From positions 2,501,231 to 2,565,230 of the forward strand of contig NZ_CP037422.1 of the NCBI RefSeq assembly GCF_007748175.1: a DNA stretch of 64,000 nt, given 5' to 3'. The notes below the pieces were generated by a model. The model was not told where the DNA came from. It ran no database searches and saw only the letters and a list, made by a program, of their open reading frames with translations. Shown one piece after another: positions 35,107 to 44,920 of the stretch. The position numbers were made by a program, and so were the translations under genes. The DNA comes from Gimesia aquarii. Its GTDB lineage: Bacteria; Planctomycetota; Planctomycetia; Planctomycetales; Planctomycetaceae. Position 1 is the stretch's first letter. Every line of letters begins with the position of its first letter.

Positions 35107-38100
35107 TTACCGGCTCGCCTTTTCTATTTTCTTGGCTTTTTTGAGCGTGGTCATGTACTCGACAATGTTGACTAGTTCCTCTTGCGTCAACACTTTTTGT
35201 AAGTCGGCCGGCATTAATGAGATCTTTTGAGGAATGATTTCTTCGATGTCATCCATCTTGAACGTCCTTGAGATCGCTTCGGCATCTTTAATCGTGATTG
35301 CATCATCGGTCTTGTTGACCATAAGACCATTGACGACATTCCCCGAAGCTAAAATGATCGTGTACGACTCAAAGTTATGACTGATGCCGGCACTGGGGTA
35401 GAGAATGGACTCAAACAGTGCTTCGCGGCTCAGCTTTTTACCGATTTCTGACAGATCCGGACCGACCTCTTTTCCCATGCCATTGATCACATGGCATTTG
35501 GCGCATGTCCCTTTGGTGTTAAACATGACACGGCCATCGAGGATATCCCCTTTCATACTGGCCAAGACGTTAATCGGAGGCAGAGGCTTATTATCTTTAG
35601 TCGGAGGCGCTGGGAATAGTTTGGCTGCCCGCTCTTTCACATCTTTCATGATCGTTGACGACATAGCGGCTGCGGCTGTCGGCTTCAGCTGCGAATGGAA
35701 ATTCGCTTTTTCTGCAAGATCCAACAACGCATGGGCACCCGATCGGGACTTGGCAATAGCCCTTACCGCTTCACGTCGATCGACCAAAGGTTCCTGATCA
35801 TCCTTAATGATATTGAGCAGGAGTGCGTTGGCTCCCTTGTGACCGGAAGTGCCCAGTGCCCAAATCAAATCGAGTTTCTGATGTCGTTCTTTCTCAGAAC
35901 CACCTTTCTTTTTCAAGGTTTTCTGAATCAATACTTTTTGTTTCAAACTTAAGGCAGCGCGAATTGCATCAACGGCGGTCTGCGATTTACCCGATTGACC
36001 AGCAATGGCAATCAACTCAGGGTAGTAGGCAGAAGCGTGAAATTTTTCAACAAGCTTCGTGAACTCCGGCGTACCTCGACTACTGTTAATAACTTGTGCG
36101 AGTGCATGCTGATATTTTTGATCTTTCATGACAACATTCGCAGGCATCCGCGAAATGGCTTCTGCAATAATGTAGGTTTCGCGTTTTTTATCTCCCGGCT
36201 CTTTGATCAAAGCCAATTCTGCAACAGCAGCATTTTTTTCCTTCCCGGGAATGAAATCTAAAGCACGGAAATAGCGCGGCAGTGCATCCAATTTTGTTTC
36301 AGGATTTTCAATGATTTTTACCAGATAAGGAACTGTCAGCGGAATTTTCGATCGCCAGAGGAGATCACGACCAACGGCAGTATCCCATTTGTCACCTGCT
36401 TGCTTGAGCCAAGCCGACATAAATTCTTGTTCCTGCCCATCCATGCCAATACCCAGGGCTTCCAGATACCAACGATCTTTACCATCGTATTGATCGGCCA
36501 GCGTCACCCACAACCCGGCTGCTTGTGGTGATTGATTGTGATGCAAGGCAATCAAACATTCACGGCGGACCTGCGGTGAGGAATCGTGTACCAGCTGTTT
36601 TACATAAGGAATGACATCCAACTTATAACGACGTGCGGCACGCAAGCCGGTGATGCGAATATCGGGATTGGAATCTTTGAGGGCGTGTGAAACATAGTGC
36701 TTGGTCTTACCCTTGATGCCTGCCAACAGCCAGAGGGCGCGAGCGCGAAACCTCTGGTTGTCAGATTGATATAATTCCTCTAACTGAGGAAGTGCCTGTT
36801 CCTGCAGGGCATGCAGTTTTTCCCATGCTAAATAACGTGTGGCCAGATTGGGGTTTTTGATTCCGGCTATGGCTCCTTCCACCGAACTCAGATCGAGTTT
36901 GTTGAACTGATACTTGTTTGCATTGGGTGGTGCGATACGGAAAATACGTCCCCGTTTCTGATCACCAATACGGTGACCGCCAACTCCGGGGTCATACCAG
37001 TCAGCCACAAACAAAGAACCATCAGGTGCGATACAGACGTCAGACGGACGAAACCATTTATCTTTTTCGCTCGTAATGATATTTGCAATTTCAGCTTGAT
37101 ACCCTGCTCCGTCCTTCTCAACAGGATAAGCACGAACCACATTCGGACCGGCATCAGCGTGAATCACTTCACCCCAATATTTTTCAGGTAACAACGAACC
37201 TTCATAAACCAGAATTCCCGTAGGAGAACCGGCACCAGTCTGGAGCAAGTTCGGCACAACACCCGGATCTCTAAGGTGCCAGTGTCTGAGCGGAATTTCG
37301 TCGTGCATACCTGTGCGAGGTGTCCTCCAACGTGCACCCGTCAATTGATCCAGGTAACCGTAATTGCCATACTCCATCACATAATTGATGCGCACGCCAC
37401 GGTTACCATCATCGTCGTTATCTGATTGCCAAAGTGTGCCGAAGGAATCAACGGTAACTTCATAGTTGTTTCGAAAATTGTGTCCCAAGACTTCAAAGTC
37501 GCTTCCGTCCAGATTACAGCGGAAGACCATTCCACCCCAATACGGCTTGCCATTATCGAGTACTGGTTTACCATTTCTTTCGAGAATCGGTTTGCCATTT
37601 TTGTCGAAGACTTGTTTGCCCGAATTCCCAAAGTTCCAGTATAGTTTGCCATCAGGACCAAAGATCGCCGCATGTGCTGAATGGTCGTGCTCGCCACCAG
37701 TTACTTTGAAGAGCAGTTCTTTCTCGTCTGCTTTGCCATCGTTGTTGTCATCAGTAAAGAGAAACACATTTGGCGGAGCGGCAACAATCACTTTATTCCC
37801 CAGGACACAAATTCCCTGTGAACCATCCAGTTCAGGTCCCTGATAAAAGACTGTCGTTTTATCGGCCCGACCATCTTTGTTTGTATCTTCCAGAACCAAG
37901 ATGCGATCGCCGGCTTTGCGCGTCGGAATCGGACGCATTTTCGCACGGTAGTTAACAATTTCGCAAATCCAGACTCGGCCCTGTGAATCGACGTCCATAC
38001 TGGAGGGACTGCTGATACTGGGTTCCGAAGCAAACAGAGTTGCCTTTAAACCGGGCGCCACCGTTAAATTGGTCACCGCCTCTTTGGGGTCACGTTCCGT

Positions 38101-38178
38101 CTGAGCGGCCAGCGTTGAGATATCGAAAGTCACGTTGAGCAACAGAGCTGGTATGAGAACAAGACAACGATACTTCAT
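35107..38178 (-). CDS. PVC-type haem-binding dehydrogenase with HEAT repeats
   Basis: This is 1023 residues with a signal peptide (LVLIPALLLNVTFDISTLAA). Residues of about 35-420 form a beta-propeller like the soluble glucose/sorbosone dehydrogenases typical of the PVC superphylum (GLKATLFASEPSISSPSSMD, GRVWICEIVNYRAK, FRPSDVCIAPDGSLFVADWYDPGVGGH). About 430-840 are HEAT-type helical repeats (NPDIRITGLRAARRY, SPQVRRECLIALHHN). Near residue 893 CAKCHVINGMGKEVGPDL is a c-type cytochrome haem site with a downstream Met-type region. It is a periplasmic enzyme that probably oxidises a sugar or polyol and passes electrons on. The DUF1080-ThuA gene upstream on the same strand fits carbohydrate breakdown. 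Confidence 0.9.
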   Translation of the reverse strand: MKYRCLVLIPALLLNVTFDISTLAAQTERDPKEAVTNLTVAPGLKATLFASEPSISSPSSMDVDSQGRVWICEIVNYRAKMRPIPTRKAGDRILVLEDTNKDGRADKTTVFYQGPELDGSQGICVLGNKVIVAAPPNVFLFTDDNNDGKADEKELLFKVTGGEHDHSAHAAIFGPDGKLYWNFGNSGKQVFDKNGKPILERNGKPVLDNGKPYWGGMVFRCNLDGSDFEVLGHNFRNNYEVTVDSFGTLWQSDNDDDGNRGVRINYVMEYGNYGYLDQLTGARWRTPRTGMHDEIPLRHWHLRDPGVVPNLLQTGAGSPTGILVYEGSLLPEKYWGEVIHADAGPNVVRAYPVEKDGAGYQAEIANIITSEKDKWFRPSDVCIAPDGSLFVADWYDPGVGGHRIGDQKRGRIFRIAPPNANKYQFNKLDLSSVEGAIAGIKNPNLATRYLAWEKLHALQEQALPQLEELYQSDNQRFRARALWLLAGIKGKTKHYVSHALKDSNPDIRITGLRAARRYKLDVIPYVKQLVHDSSPQVRRECLIALHHNQSPQAAGLWVTLADQYDGKDRWYLEALGIGMDGQEQEFMSAWLKQAGDKWDTAVGRDLLWRSKIPLTVPYLVKIIENPETKLDALPRYFRALDFIPGKEKNAAVAELALIKEPGDKKRETYIIAEAISRMPANVVMKDQKYQHALAQVINSSRGTPEFTKLVEKFHASAYYPELIAIAGQSGKSQTAVDAIRAALSLKQKVLIQKTLKKKGGSEKERHQKLDLIWALGTSGHKGANALLLNIIKDDQEPLVDRREAVRAIAKSRSGAHALLDLAEKANFHSQLKPTAAAAMSSTIMKDVKERAAKLFPAPPTKDNKPLPPINVLASMKGDILDGRVMFNTKGTCAKCHVINGMGKEVGPDLSEIGKKLSREALFESILYPSAGISHNFESYTIILASGNVVNGLMVNKTDDAITIKDAEAISRTFKMDDIEEIIPQKISLMPADLQKVLTQEELVNIVEYMTTLKKAKKIEKASR

Positions 38179-38246
38179 TGAGTCGGTTTCCTTCTGATGT
38201 TGAATTGATGTCGCAAGTGATCTAACTCATTCTAATCGATTGACGC

Positions 38247-39860
38247 TTATTGATTCCACTCTGCCAACAATGCTTTGATACGGGCGGGATTGTGTTTATT
38301 CGATTTGGGATAGTCCTGGTTGGCTTCGAGATCCTCAATGGTTAATGGTTTTGATGTCACTCCTTGAGGCGGTACATCCACATTCGCAGACCAGGCAATG
38401 GCATTCAATACCAGCTTGCGAAAGTCATTATGTCCCCAGTTCCAGTGAAAGTGACCACCAGTGAAACCAAAGCCACGCCCGCCATTGGGGCGCTCATAAG
38501 CCCACGCCATATGTTGTGGCTGCCCCACGGTTTTACGCACTGCGGGATTCCCACTGTGAGCACCATCGGGACGGCTGAGTGTTGATTTGGGAGGCACCGC
38601 CGTCAAAATGGGTTGTACGTTTTTCATTTCAGGCTGAAAACGCATGTGATAATACCATTCATCGTTGATGGCAAACGGTTCGACTCCATTGGAGATCGGG
38701 TGATCGGGCAGGCTTTTGTAATCGGCGGTCCAATGGGGATTCACAGACCACCACGCTTCAAAATAACCACCGATCCACCGCAAAAACGCGTCGCCTGAAT
38801 CTCCCTTGGGCACTTCAACACCGTAATGGATATTGACCATACCGACACCCTGCTCGGCCAGCTTGTTTAATTCTTCCAGATGCTGATTATAAGGATGACG
38901 TGTTCCCCCATCACAATAGATGACAATCGAGTCGGCTTCATGCAGCACCCTGGAATCCTGAGGCCAGCCCTCTGTCACCACAGTGGCTTCAATGCCCAGA
39001 CCACTGTTATTCAATGCGTCCGCCAAAATGATGCAACCGGCTCGATGTTCGTGTGAACCATAGCCATGGCTCTTTTTACCGGCGATCAGAACTACTTTTT
39101 TTTTAGCGCCTTCGGTCGAAGAGGTTTCGCTTGCTTTCGGGAGTTCTTTTAATTGAATGTCGCGAAACTGCACTACCATCGGAGGTCCCTGATGAAGTTG
39201 TAGTGCGATAATTCCATCGGCACGTCGCTTTTCCACATCATTGTCAGTAACATCAACGGTTGTTACGCCATTGATTTTATGAACGAAGTGATTCCCGCGA
39301 GCGATAATATGATAGTCGTTCCAATCTTCCTTTTTGATTTTTTTCTGTATCTCATTTGTATCACCAACTGAACCAACCACCTTGGGTTTGTGATTCTTGC
39401 CGATGACAGTTTTCTCTCCGCGTAAGCCTAAAATTCCACGAAATCTTTCACCATATAAAATGCCTGAATATTTATCGCCGGCTTCGAAGTCAGCCTGGTA
39501 ACCACCCACACGCCATTTGTCGGCACCAGGAACCGAGAAACTACGGTATTGGATTCCTGAATTGCCATCGATGATTTTATATTGCAGCTTCAACTCAAAA
39601 TCGGCGGGCTTTCCTCCTTGCCAGATAATAAACGTATTGCCTTTGGTAGGATTTTCTTTAGTGGTTCTGCCCGTGATAGCACCATCTTCTACCGACCAGA
39701 AACGAGGATCACCGTCCCAGTTTTTGAGTGTCTTACCATCAAAAATTGGCTTAAACCCTTTGTCACCTGCTTCTGTTGTTTGAAAAGTTAAAAAGAAACT
39801 GAGACAGAACAGAGACAAAAAAAATGAGGTTTGAATGTGGAGCAAGCGCGGTGATGTCAT
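38247..39860 (-). CDS. DUF1080 (3-keto-glycoside hydrolase-like) and ThuA fusion
   Basis: This is 537 residues from the ATG at 39860 (GGAGG upstream). A signal peptide is followed by a DUF1080 jelly-roll (about 30-240, KPIFDGKTLKNWDGDPRFWSV, SGIQYRSFSVPGADKW, IIALQLHQGPPMVVQFRDI). This family includes 3-keto-disaccharide hydrolases. About 265-500 form a ThuA-like domain (KVVLIAGKKSHGYGSHEHRAG, GVGMVNIHYGVEV, GRGFGFTGGHFHWNWGHNDF). ThuA acts in trehalose and related disaccharide use by 3-keto intermediates. Together with the neighbouring haem dehydrogenase, this suggests a periplasmic oxidise-then-hydrolyse path for glycosides (inference). Confidence 0.9.
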   Translation of the reverse strand: MTSPRLLHIQTSFFLSLFCLSFFLTFQTTEAGDKGFKPIFDGKTLKNWDGDPRFWSVEDGAITGRTTKENPTKGNTFIIWQGGKPADFELKLQYKIIDGNSGIQYRSFSVPGADKWRVGGYQADFEAGDKYSGILYGERFRGILGLRGEKTVIGKNHKPKVVGSVGDTNEIQKKIKKEDWNDYHIIARGNHFVHKINGVTTVDVTDNDVEKRRADGIIALQLHQGPPMVVQFRDIQLKELPKASETSSTEGAKKKVVLIAGKKSHGYGSHEHRAGCIILADALNNSGLGIEATVVTEGWPQDSRVLHEADSIVIYCDGGTRHPYNQHLEELNKLAEQGVGMVNIHYGVEVPKGDSGDAFLRWIGGYFEAWWSVNPHWTADYKSLPDHPISNGVEPFAINDEWYYHMRFQPEMKNVQPILTAVPPKSTLSRPDGAHSGNPAVRKTVGQPQHMAWAYERPNGGRGFGFTGGHFHWNWGHNDFRKLVLNAIAWSANVDVPPQGVTSKPLTIEDLEANQDYPKSNKHNPARIKALLAEWNQ

Positions 39861-40092
39861 TAGTCCCTCCGGGAAGAAAATTGAAATCATTGAGAACCGT
39901 GGGATCTCAATTTGGTAGGCGAAAGCAATTATGCAGGTATGTGTCAGTCTTACTATCTTAAACAGGGTCAGGGATGATTATCCAGCGTGAAAACCGAGAA
40001 TGCCCAATAGATAACATTGTTTAGTAATTCATTCTGCGGATGCGGGAATGACAGTTCAACCTTTGTTGTTCAGAGCACTCTGAATATGACAT
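39861..40092. other. Gene-free spacer
   Basis: Upstream region of the DUF1080-ThuA gene, ending at the pfk terminator hairpin near 40093. No gene is seen here, nor in 40118-40256. Confidence 0.3.
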
Positions 40093-40117
40093 AAAAAAAG
40101 GCGCTGTTTCCAGCGCC
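40093..40117 (-). terminator. Rho-independent terminator on the minus strand
   Basis: GGCGCTG (40100-40106) and CAGCGCC (40111-40117) form a tight stem with a TTTC loop. On the minus strand it is followed by seven T (40099-40093). It lies 140 bases after the phosphofructokinase stop codon and would end that transcript. Confidence 0.8.
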
Positions 40118-40256
40118 GGGTGCTTTGTCAAGCTTGAAATTGAGGGCTGGGAGTGTTGGTTACGTGCTCCGTTGTCGCACTCCCGTGATCTCCATCACCC
40201 CAAAATTCAAAAATGACACTCCATTAGTTTCTTTGATTTGTATCGAACCGAAACGA

Positions 40257-41291
40257 TTATTGCAGGAAGACTTCTGCTTCTTCGAGGAAATTCGGTTCCA
40301 GAGCGCGCATTTCGCCGACTGCGTCTGCCAGTGCAACGGGCACAACCTGAGTCCCGCGCAAAGCAACCATGTAACCGAAATGATGCTTCAATGCCAGCCA
40401 GCCCGCGTGCACACCACAGCGTGTTCCAAGCACACGGTCATAGGCACTGGGTGAACCACCACGTTGCAGGTGTCCCAGTGTCACATGACGGGTTTCGAAA
40501 CCGGTCCGTTCTTCGATCAGCTTGGCAACGGTTTCGCCAATGCCTCCCAGTTTCACATGACCGAAATCATCGACTTCACCATCCTGTGTGGTGACACCTT
40601 CTTCGGCACTAAACTGTGCACCTTCACTGACAATCACGATGCCATACATTTTTCCGTTGGCACGACGTCTTTTCAAAACTTCAATCATACGGTCCATGTC
40701 GATTTCGACTTCCGGGACCAGAGTATAGTCAGCGGCTGTTGCCAAGCCAGAGAACAGAGCGATCCAGCCGGCATGGCGTCCCATAGTTTCTACCACCATG
40801 ACACGTCGATGTGATTCTGCAGTTGTACGCAAACGGTCAACTGCTTCCATCACAATATTGATCGAAGTATCAAAACCGAACGTCACATCGGTTGAACTGA
40901 GGTCGTTATCGATGGTCTTTGGACAGCCAATCACGGGCAGTTTGTGTTCACTCCAAAGCTTGCTGGCGACGCCCAACGTGTCATCGCCCCCGATGGCAAT
41001 CAGACAATCGAGCCCCAGGTTCTCAAAAGTCGCTCTCACTTTGGGAACATCAACTTCCGCATTTTTGTAAGGATTGGTGCGGGAGGACCCCAGAATCGTT
41101 CCCCCTTTGAAGATGATGTCATCTGTATTTTCTGAAGTGAGTTCGATGTAGTTTCCTTCAATGGCACCCCGCCAGCCTTCCAGTAAGCCGTACACTTCGC
41201 CACCTGCATTGCAGATTACGCGTACCGCGCCACGGATCACGGGATTCAATCCGGGACAGTCTCCGCCACCTGTTAAAATACCTACTTTCAT
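40257..41291 (-). CDS. pfk: 6-phosphofructokinase, PPi-type residues
   Basis: This is 344 residues, the full PfkA-family fold, phosphorylating fructose 6-phosphate at C1 in the cytoplasm. Motifs in order are [21 protein letters not shown] (nucleotide loop), [39 protein letters not shown] (catalytic Asp region), [13 protein letters not shown] (as [10 protein letters not shown]) and [17 protein letters not shown]. At two positions that mark the phosphate donor, Asp104 (GGDD instead of GGDG) and Lys125 (PKTIDND instead of PGTIDND) are the residues of PPi-dependent enzymes. So PPi rather than ATP may be the donor. It sits alone with a terminator downstream. Confidence 0.9.
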   Translation of the reverse strand: MKVGILTGGGDCPGLNPVIRGAVRVICNAGGEVYGLLEGWRGAIEGNYIELTSENTDDIIFKGGTILGSSRTNPYKNAEVDVPKVRATFENLGLDCLIAIGGDDTLGVASKLWSEHKLPVIGCPKTIDNDLSSTDVTFGFDTSINIVMEAVDRLRTTAESHRRVMVVETMGRHAGWIALFSGLATAADYTLVPEVEIDMDRMIEVLKRRRANGKMYGIVIVSEGAQFSAEEGVTTQDGEVDDFGHVKLGGIGETVAKLIEERTGFETRHVTLGHLQRGGSPSAYDRVLGTRCGVHAGWLALKHHFGYMVALRGTQVVPVALADAVGEMRALEPNFLEEAEVFLQ

Positions 41292-41516
41292 TAGTCTACC
41301 TGTACCTGTTTCGTTAAAAAGTAAAGCCGCTTCTTAAGGGAATGGCTTATAAAATGTACCTTACAACACAACATTGAAATGAGCGAACTTTCGCCTTTGG
41401 AACCAATTTGTTTTGCCGGCAGGGGGCTCGATTCAGACCCGCGAACGTCAGATCTTGAGAGCCTGTTACAATACAAAACGATTGGTTTTTATATCGCTTT
41501 CATCATTCGACATTTT

Positions 41517-42854
41517 TTACCAGGTACGTTCGATAAACGTAGTATCGACTTTACCTTCAATAAAGGCCGAGTGATTAAAGATTTTTTTCGCCAGGGGGAT
41601 CGTCGTTTTGATTCCTTCAATGACGAACTCATCCAGACAACGCCTCATACACGCTAAAGACTCTTCGCGAGTCGGTCGATGTACAATGAGTTTTCCAACC
41701 AGAGAATCATAATAAGGGCCGACAGTGTACCCCTCATAAATATGTGAGTCAAACCGGACACCTGGCCCAGCCGGCACTCGCAGCTTTGTAATTTTTCCGG
41801 GTGACCCGCGAAAATCATTATCAGGATCTTCTGCATTAATACGCAATTCAATGGCCGAACCATTACACGAAATGTTCTTCTGTTTGAGATCGAGTTTTTC
41901 ACCGGCGGCAACACGAATCTGCTGTTGAATTAAGTCGACACCAGAAATCAATTCACTGACTGGATGCTCAACCTGAATCCGGGCATTGACTTCAATAAAA
42001 TAAAACTGATTATCAGGACCAACGAGAAACTCAACAGTACCCGCATTGGTATATCCGGCTGACTCAATCAAACGACAGGCAGCTTTACAAATGTCTTCAC
42101 GCACCGAATGCGGTAAGTTGGGAGCGGGGCTCTCTTCTACCAGCTTTTGGTGACGCCGTTGTAAACTGCAATCACGCTCCCAGATGTGGACGACATTCCC
42201 ATGGTTGTCCGCCATAATCTGCACTTCGACGTGCCTGGGATTCTCGATATATTTTTCGATGTAAACGCCGCCATTTTTGAAAGCCGCTTCTGCTTCAGCT
42301 GCCGCTGCTTTCAAGCCCGCTTTCAAAGAAATATCATTGCGGGCTACCCGCATCCCTTTACCACCACCGCCAGCAGTCGCCTTGATCAACACCGGATAAC
42401 CGATTTCCTTTGCGACTTGAAGCGCTTCGGATTCATCGGTCACCAGCCCTTCCGTTCCCGGCGATAAATGCACGTTGGCCGCTTTTGCAATTTCCCGGGC
42501 AGAAACTTTATCTCCCAGCTTCGCCATGGCTTCATGAGGCGGGCCAATAAATTCAATGTTGCAACTACGACAGACTTCAGCAAAGTGCGCATTCTCTGCT
42601 AAAAAACCATATCCGGGATGAATTGCCTGAACGTTACCAATTTCAGCGGCACTGATAATTCGATTAATCATCAGATAACTGTCTGTTGCGGCAGGAGGGC
42701 CTATGCAAATCGCTTCATCCGCAAGGGAAAGATAGTGGGCATCCCGATCTGCTTCACTAAAAACCGCGACAGTCTCAATACCCATCTCGCGACAGGCACG
42801 AATGACCCTGAGTGCGATCTCTCCTCGGTTGGCTACCAGTATTCTTTGAAACAT
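41517..42854 (-). CDS. accC: Acetyl-CoA carboxylase biotin carboxylase subunit
   Basis: This is 445 residues, the usual AccC length. It carries [31 protein letters not shown], the ATP-grasp glycine loop ([15 protein letters not shown]), the metal-binding region ([21 protein letters not shown]) and the C-terminal [16 protein letters not shown]. It carboxylates biotin on AccB with ATP and bicarbonate, the first step of malonyl-CoA synthesis for fatty acids. It is cytoplasmic. It lies 91 bases downstream of accB on the same strand, the classic accBC order. Confidence 0.96.
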   Translation of the reverse strand: MFQRILVANRGEIALRVIRACREMGIETVAVFSEADRDAHYLSLADEAICIGPPAATDSYLMINRIISAAEIGNVQAIHPGYGFLAENAHFAEVCRSCNIEFIGPPHEAMAKLGDKVSAREIAKAANVHLSPGTEGLVTDESEALQVAKEIGYPVLIKATAGGGGKGMRVARNDISLKAGLKAAAAEAEAAFKNGGVYIEKYIENPRHVEVQIMADNHGNVVHIWERDCSLQRRHQKLVEESPAPNLPHSVREDICKAACRLIESAGYTNAGTVEFLVGPDNQFYFIEVNARIQVEHPVSELISGVDLIQQQIRVAAGEKLDLKQKNISCNGSAIELRINAEDPDNDFRGSPGKITKLRVPAGPGVRFDSHIYEGYTVGPYYDSLVGKLIVHRPTREESLACMRRCLDEFVIEGIKTTIPLAKKIFNHSAFIEGKVDTTFIERTW

Positions 42855-42945
42855 GTTTTATGACTTGGTAAAAGGACTCTACTTCTGATTTTCGATGTGT
42901 CATCATTTTTGACAACGACATTACAACCATTTGATAAAACAGGCA

Positions 42946-43467
42946 TCAGCCTTGAGAGACTCGGAATAGAGGCTGGCCGAATTCGACGGCTTCCCCATCC
43001 TTCACCAAAATCTCAGTAATGGTCCCATTCATCTCTGCTGGAATTTGATTAAACACTTTCATCGCTTCCACAATACAGACAATCGTCTCTGCATTTACCT
43101 TTGATCCAATGCTTACAAAAGCGGGATCATCGGGAGTAGGCGATGCATAGAATGTTCCCACGGTCGGACTCTTAATCACAGGTCCTGATTCAGCAGAAGG
43201 AGTTGCTTCCTGTGGCTGAGGTTGGGCCTGCGGAGCTGATGGAGCAGCCGGTGCGGGCGCCGCAATTGGTTGTTGAGGAATCTGATGTTGCATTGCTGCG
43301 GCAGGAACCATTGAAATTGTCTCCTGCGGACCGCGACGTAGTTTCCAGTTTTCATCGCCACGCTTCAGATTGACTTCAGTCAGCCCATGTTTTTCCATCA
43401 TTTCAAACAGAGATTGAAGTTTTTCCAGATCGAAAGGCTCGCCTTTCGGGACCTCGTTTTTTGCCAT
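42946..43467 (-). CDS. accB: Biotin carboxyl carrier protein of acetyl-CoA carboxylase
   Basis: This is 173 residues. An N-terminal helical part ([21 protein letters not shown]) is followed by a Pro/Ala/Gln linker (about 60-95) and the biotinyl domain (100-173). The biotin-accepting lysine is Lys137 in [15 protein letters not shown], and the thumb region [16 protein letters not shown] typical of AccB is present. It carries the carboxyl group between the biotin carboxylase (next gene) and the carboxyltransferase, whose genes are not in this window. The region upstream to 44111 is non-coding, so its promoter lies there. Confidence 0.96.
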   Translation of the reverse strand: MAKNEVPKGEPFDLEKLQSLFEMMEKHGLTEVNLKRGDENWKLRRGPQETISMVPAAAMQHQIPQQPIAAPAPAAPSAPQAQPQPQEATPSAESGPVIKSPTVGTFYASPTPDDPAFVSIGSKVNAETIVCIVEAMKVFNQIPAEMNGTITEILVKDGEAVEFGQPLFRVSQG

Positions 43468-44111
43468 TGCCCTACCTTATTTCATATTCTCAAGCTGCGT
43501 TTGCAATGCCTGTTACCCTGCTGTTACCTCAACACAAACTATCGTCAACTTAGTGCTTCAGTTTCAAATTCAGGGTGTCTAATATTTAGGTTACGAAAGA
43601 GTTCGAACACACAAATTGCGCGCACGCTCTACCCGTTTGACTTACTTAGTGAGAGATTCTAAGCCAATTCCCACTCGAAAACCAAGTGAAACAGGGGAGT
43701 TTCTCCAATAAAATCAAGCACAACAGGCACTTAGTCCTTATTTACGAATTGCGTTACCGCGCTCTATAGCTGTTGCCTATAAAGACCCCTTAAAACAAGC
43801 AACCTGACCCGTTTCATGTCAAACAGTAAGAGGAAATCATAGGAGAATCACTGCTATCATAATCCAAATAATCATTAAAGAATGACCTGTTCGATTTCGT
43901 CTTGATCGTACCAGTCTATTCGAAGGGACAAGCAGATACTCTCGAGGCTTTAAAAGAGTTCTCTCAGCTCAGAACAAAAAATCGAGCCAACTTCATCCCT
44001 TTCTGCCAAGCAAAATTACTTTTTTGATCATAACTTAGTTAACTCCTTGGAAATGAATCATTCTTAACCACTACCAGGCACAGTAATCGTATGGGACTCT
44101 TAAATCATAAC
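43468..44111. other. Divergent intergenic region accB / GntR regulator
   Basis: About 640 bases with no supported gene. It must contain the accBC promoter on the minus strand and the upstream part of the GntR regulator promoter on the plus strand. AT-rich stretches near 43790-44100 fit promoters, but no strict consensus stands out. Confidence 0.35.
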
Positions 44112-44158
44112 ATAAACAAACAATTATTTGTTTATTAGTTGACGGTCGACCGTCGACT
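44112..44158. promoter_or_regulatory. Two adjacent palindromes, probable GntR operator
   Basis: 44112-44135 is an AT-rich near-palindrome (ATAAACAAA facing TTTGTTTAT). 44137-44158 is a 22-base GC-rich near-palindrome, AGTTGACGGTC facing GACCGTCGACT, with one mismatched pair. Both end just before the regulator's ATG at 44174. A site this close to the start fits autorepression by the GntR protein. The second palindrome also contains the GTCGAC core seen three times in 20 bases. Confidence 0.6.
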
Positions 44159-44173
44159 ATTTAATCTAAAAAT

Positions 44174-44920
44174 ATGCTAAATCAACAATCCCCCCCATCA
44201 AATACCGAAATCCCCCTTCGCAAGATCCAAAAACAGTTGATTAGCGACGATGTCGAAAAGCAACTGCGAGAGGCGATCTTGTCAGGCACATTAGCGCCAG
44301 GAGCGGCATTGGCTGAGGCACAAGTGGCAACACAACTTGGCGTCAGCCGTGCCTCTGTGCGTAAGGCAAAATTCCAATTAGCAGGTGAAGGGCTGCTTGA
44401 ATTCGACGACCGAGGTACGGCCATTGTTCGGAAGCTGACCCTGGCCGATGCGCATGAAATTCTCGAATTTCGACAAGCACTCGAATTGGCTGCAATCAGA
44501 TTGGCTTGTCTGCGTCTCACAGAAGAAGCCGTTGCCGCCATTGAAGAGAACATTCGTCAAACCGAGCAAGAGAGCGACTTATTAAAACTGACACATCTCG
44601 ACATTGCCTTTCATGAAGAGATCATCCGGGCTGCTTGCAATTCCCGTTTGATGGCAGCCTGGCATACACTACGCCCGCAATTGGAGCTATGGCTCGCAGG
44701 CATGCATCGTCGACACAGCGCCATCACTGCGCAGACATCTGAAGTAACGACCGATGGTCACCGACTGCTGCTTGCTGCTTTACAATCTAGTGACCCTGAC
44801 CATGCGGAACAGGTGATGCGCCAGCATACCAGCGGGCTGCAAGCATACTTTTCACTAGACTCGGAAACGGAAGATGAATTCATCCAGACAGACGCTGAGA
44901 AAGAAGGGTTGCCATGCTGA
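44174..44920 (+). CDS. GntR-family (FCD) transcriptional regulator
   Basis: This is 248 residues. The N-terminal winged helix (about 20-85) has DDVEKQLREAILSGTLAPGA, LAEAQVATQLGVSRASVRKAKFQL and GLLEFDDRGTAIV, the GntR signature. About 95-230 form an all-helical FCD effector domain (LEFRQALELAAIRLA, LDIAFHEEIIRAACNSRL, GHRLLLAALQSSDP), where conserved His and Asp residues bind a metal and a small carboxylate ligand in relatives. Its last 7 bases overlap the start of the PSD1 gene, so regulator and pathway genes share one transcript. It probably represses that operon via the palindromes at 44112-44158. Confidence 0.92.
   Translation: MLNQQSPPSNTEIPLRKIQKQLISDDVEKQLREAILSGTLAPGAALAEAQVATQLGVSRASVRKAKFQLAGEGLLEFDDRGTAIVRKLTLADAHEILEFRQALELAAIRLACLRLTEEAVAAIEENIRQTEQESDLLKLTHLDIAFHEEIIRAACNSRLMAAWHTLRPQLELWLAGMHRRHSAITAQTSEVTTDGHRLLLAALQSSDPDHAEQVMRQHTSGLQAYFSLDSETEDEFIQTDAEKEGLPC

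Noticed and set aside
40464-40814. 116-codon plus-strand frame
   Set aside because: It is antisense to the phosphofructokinase; the real frame has all family motifs.
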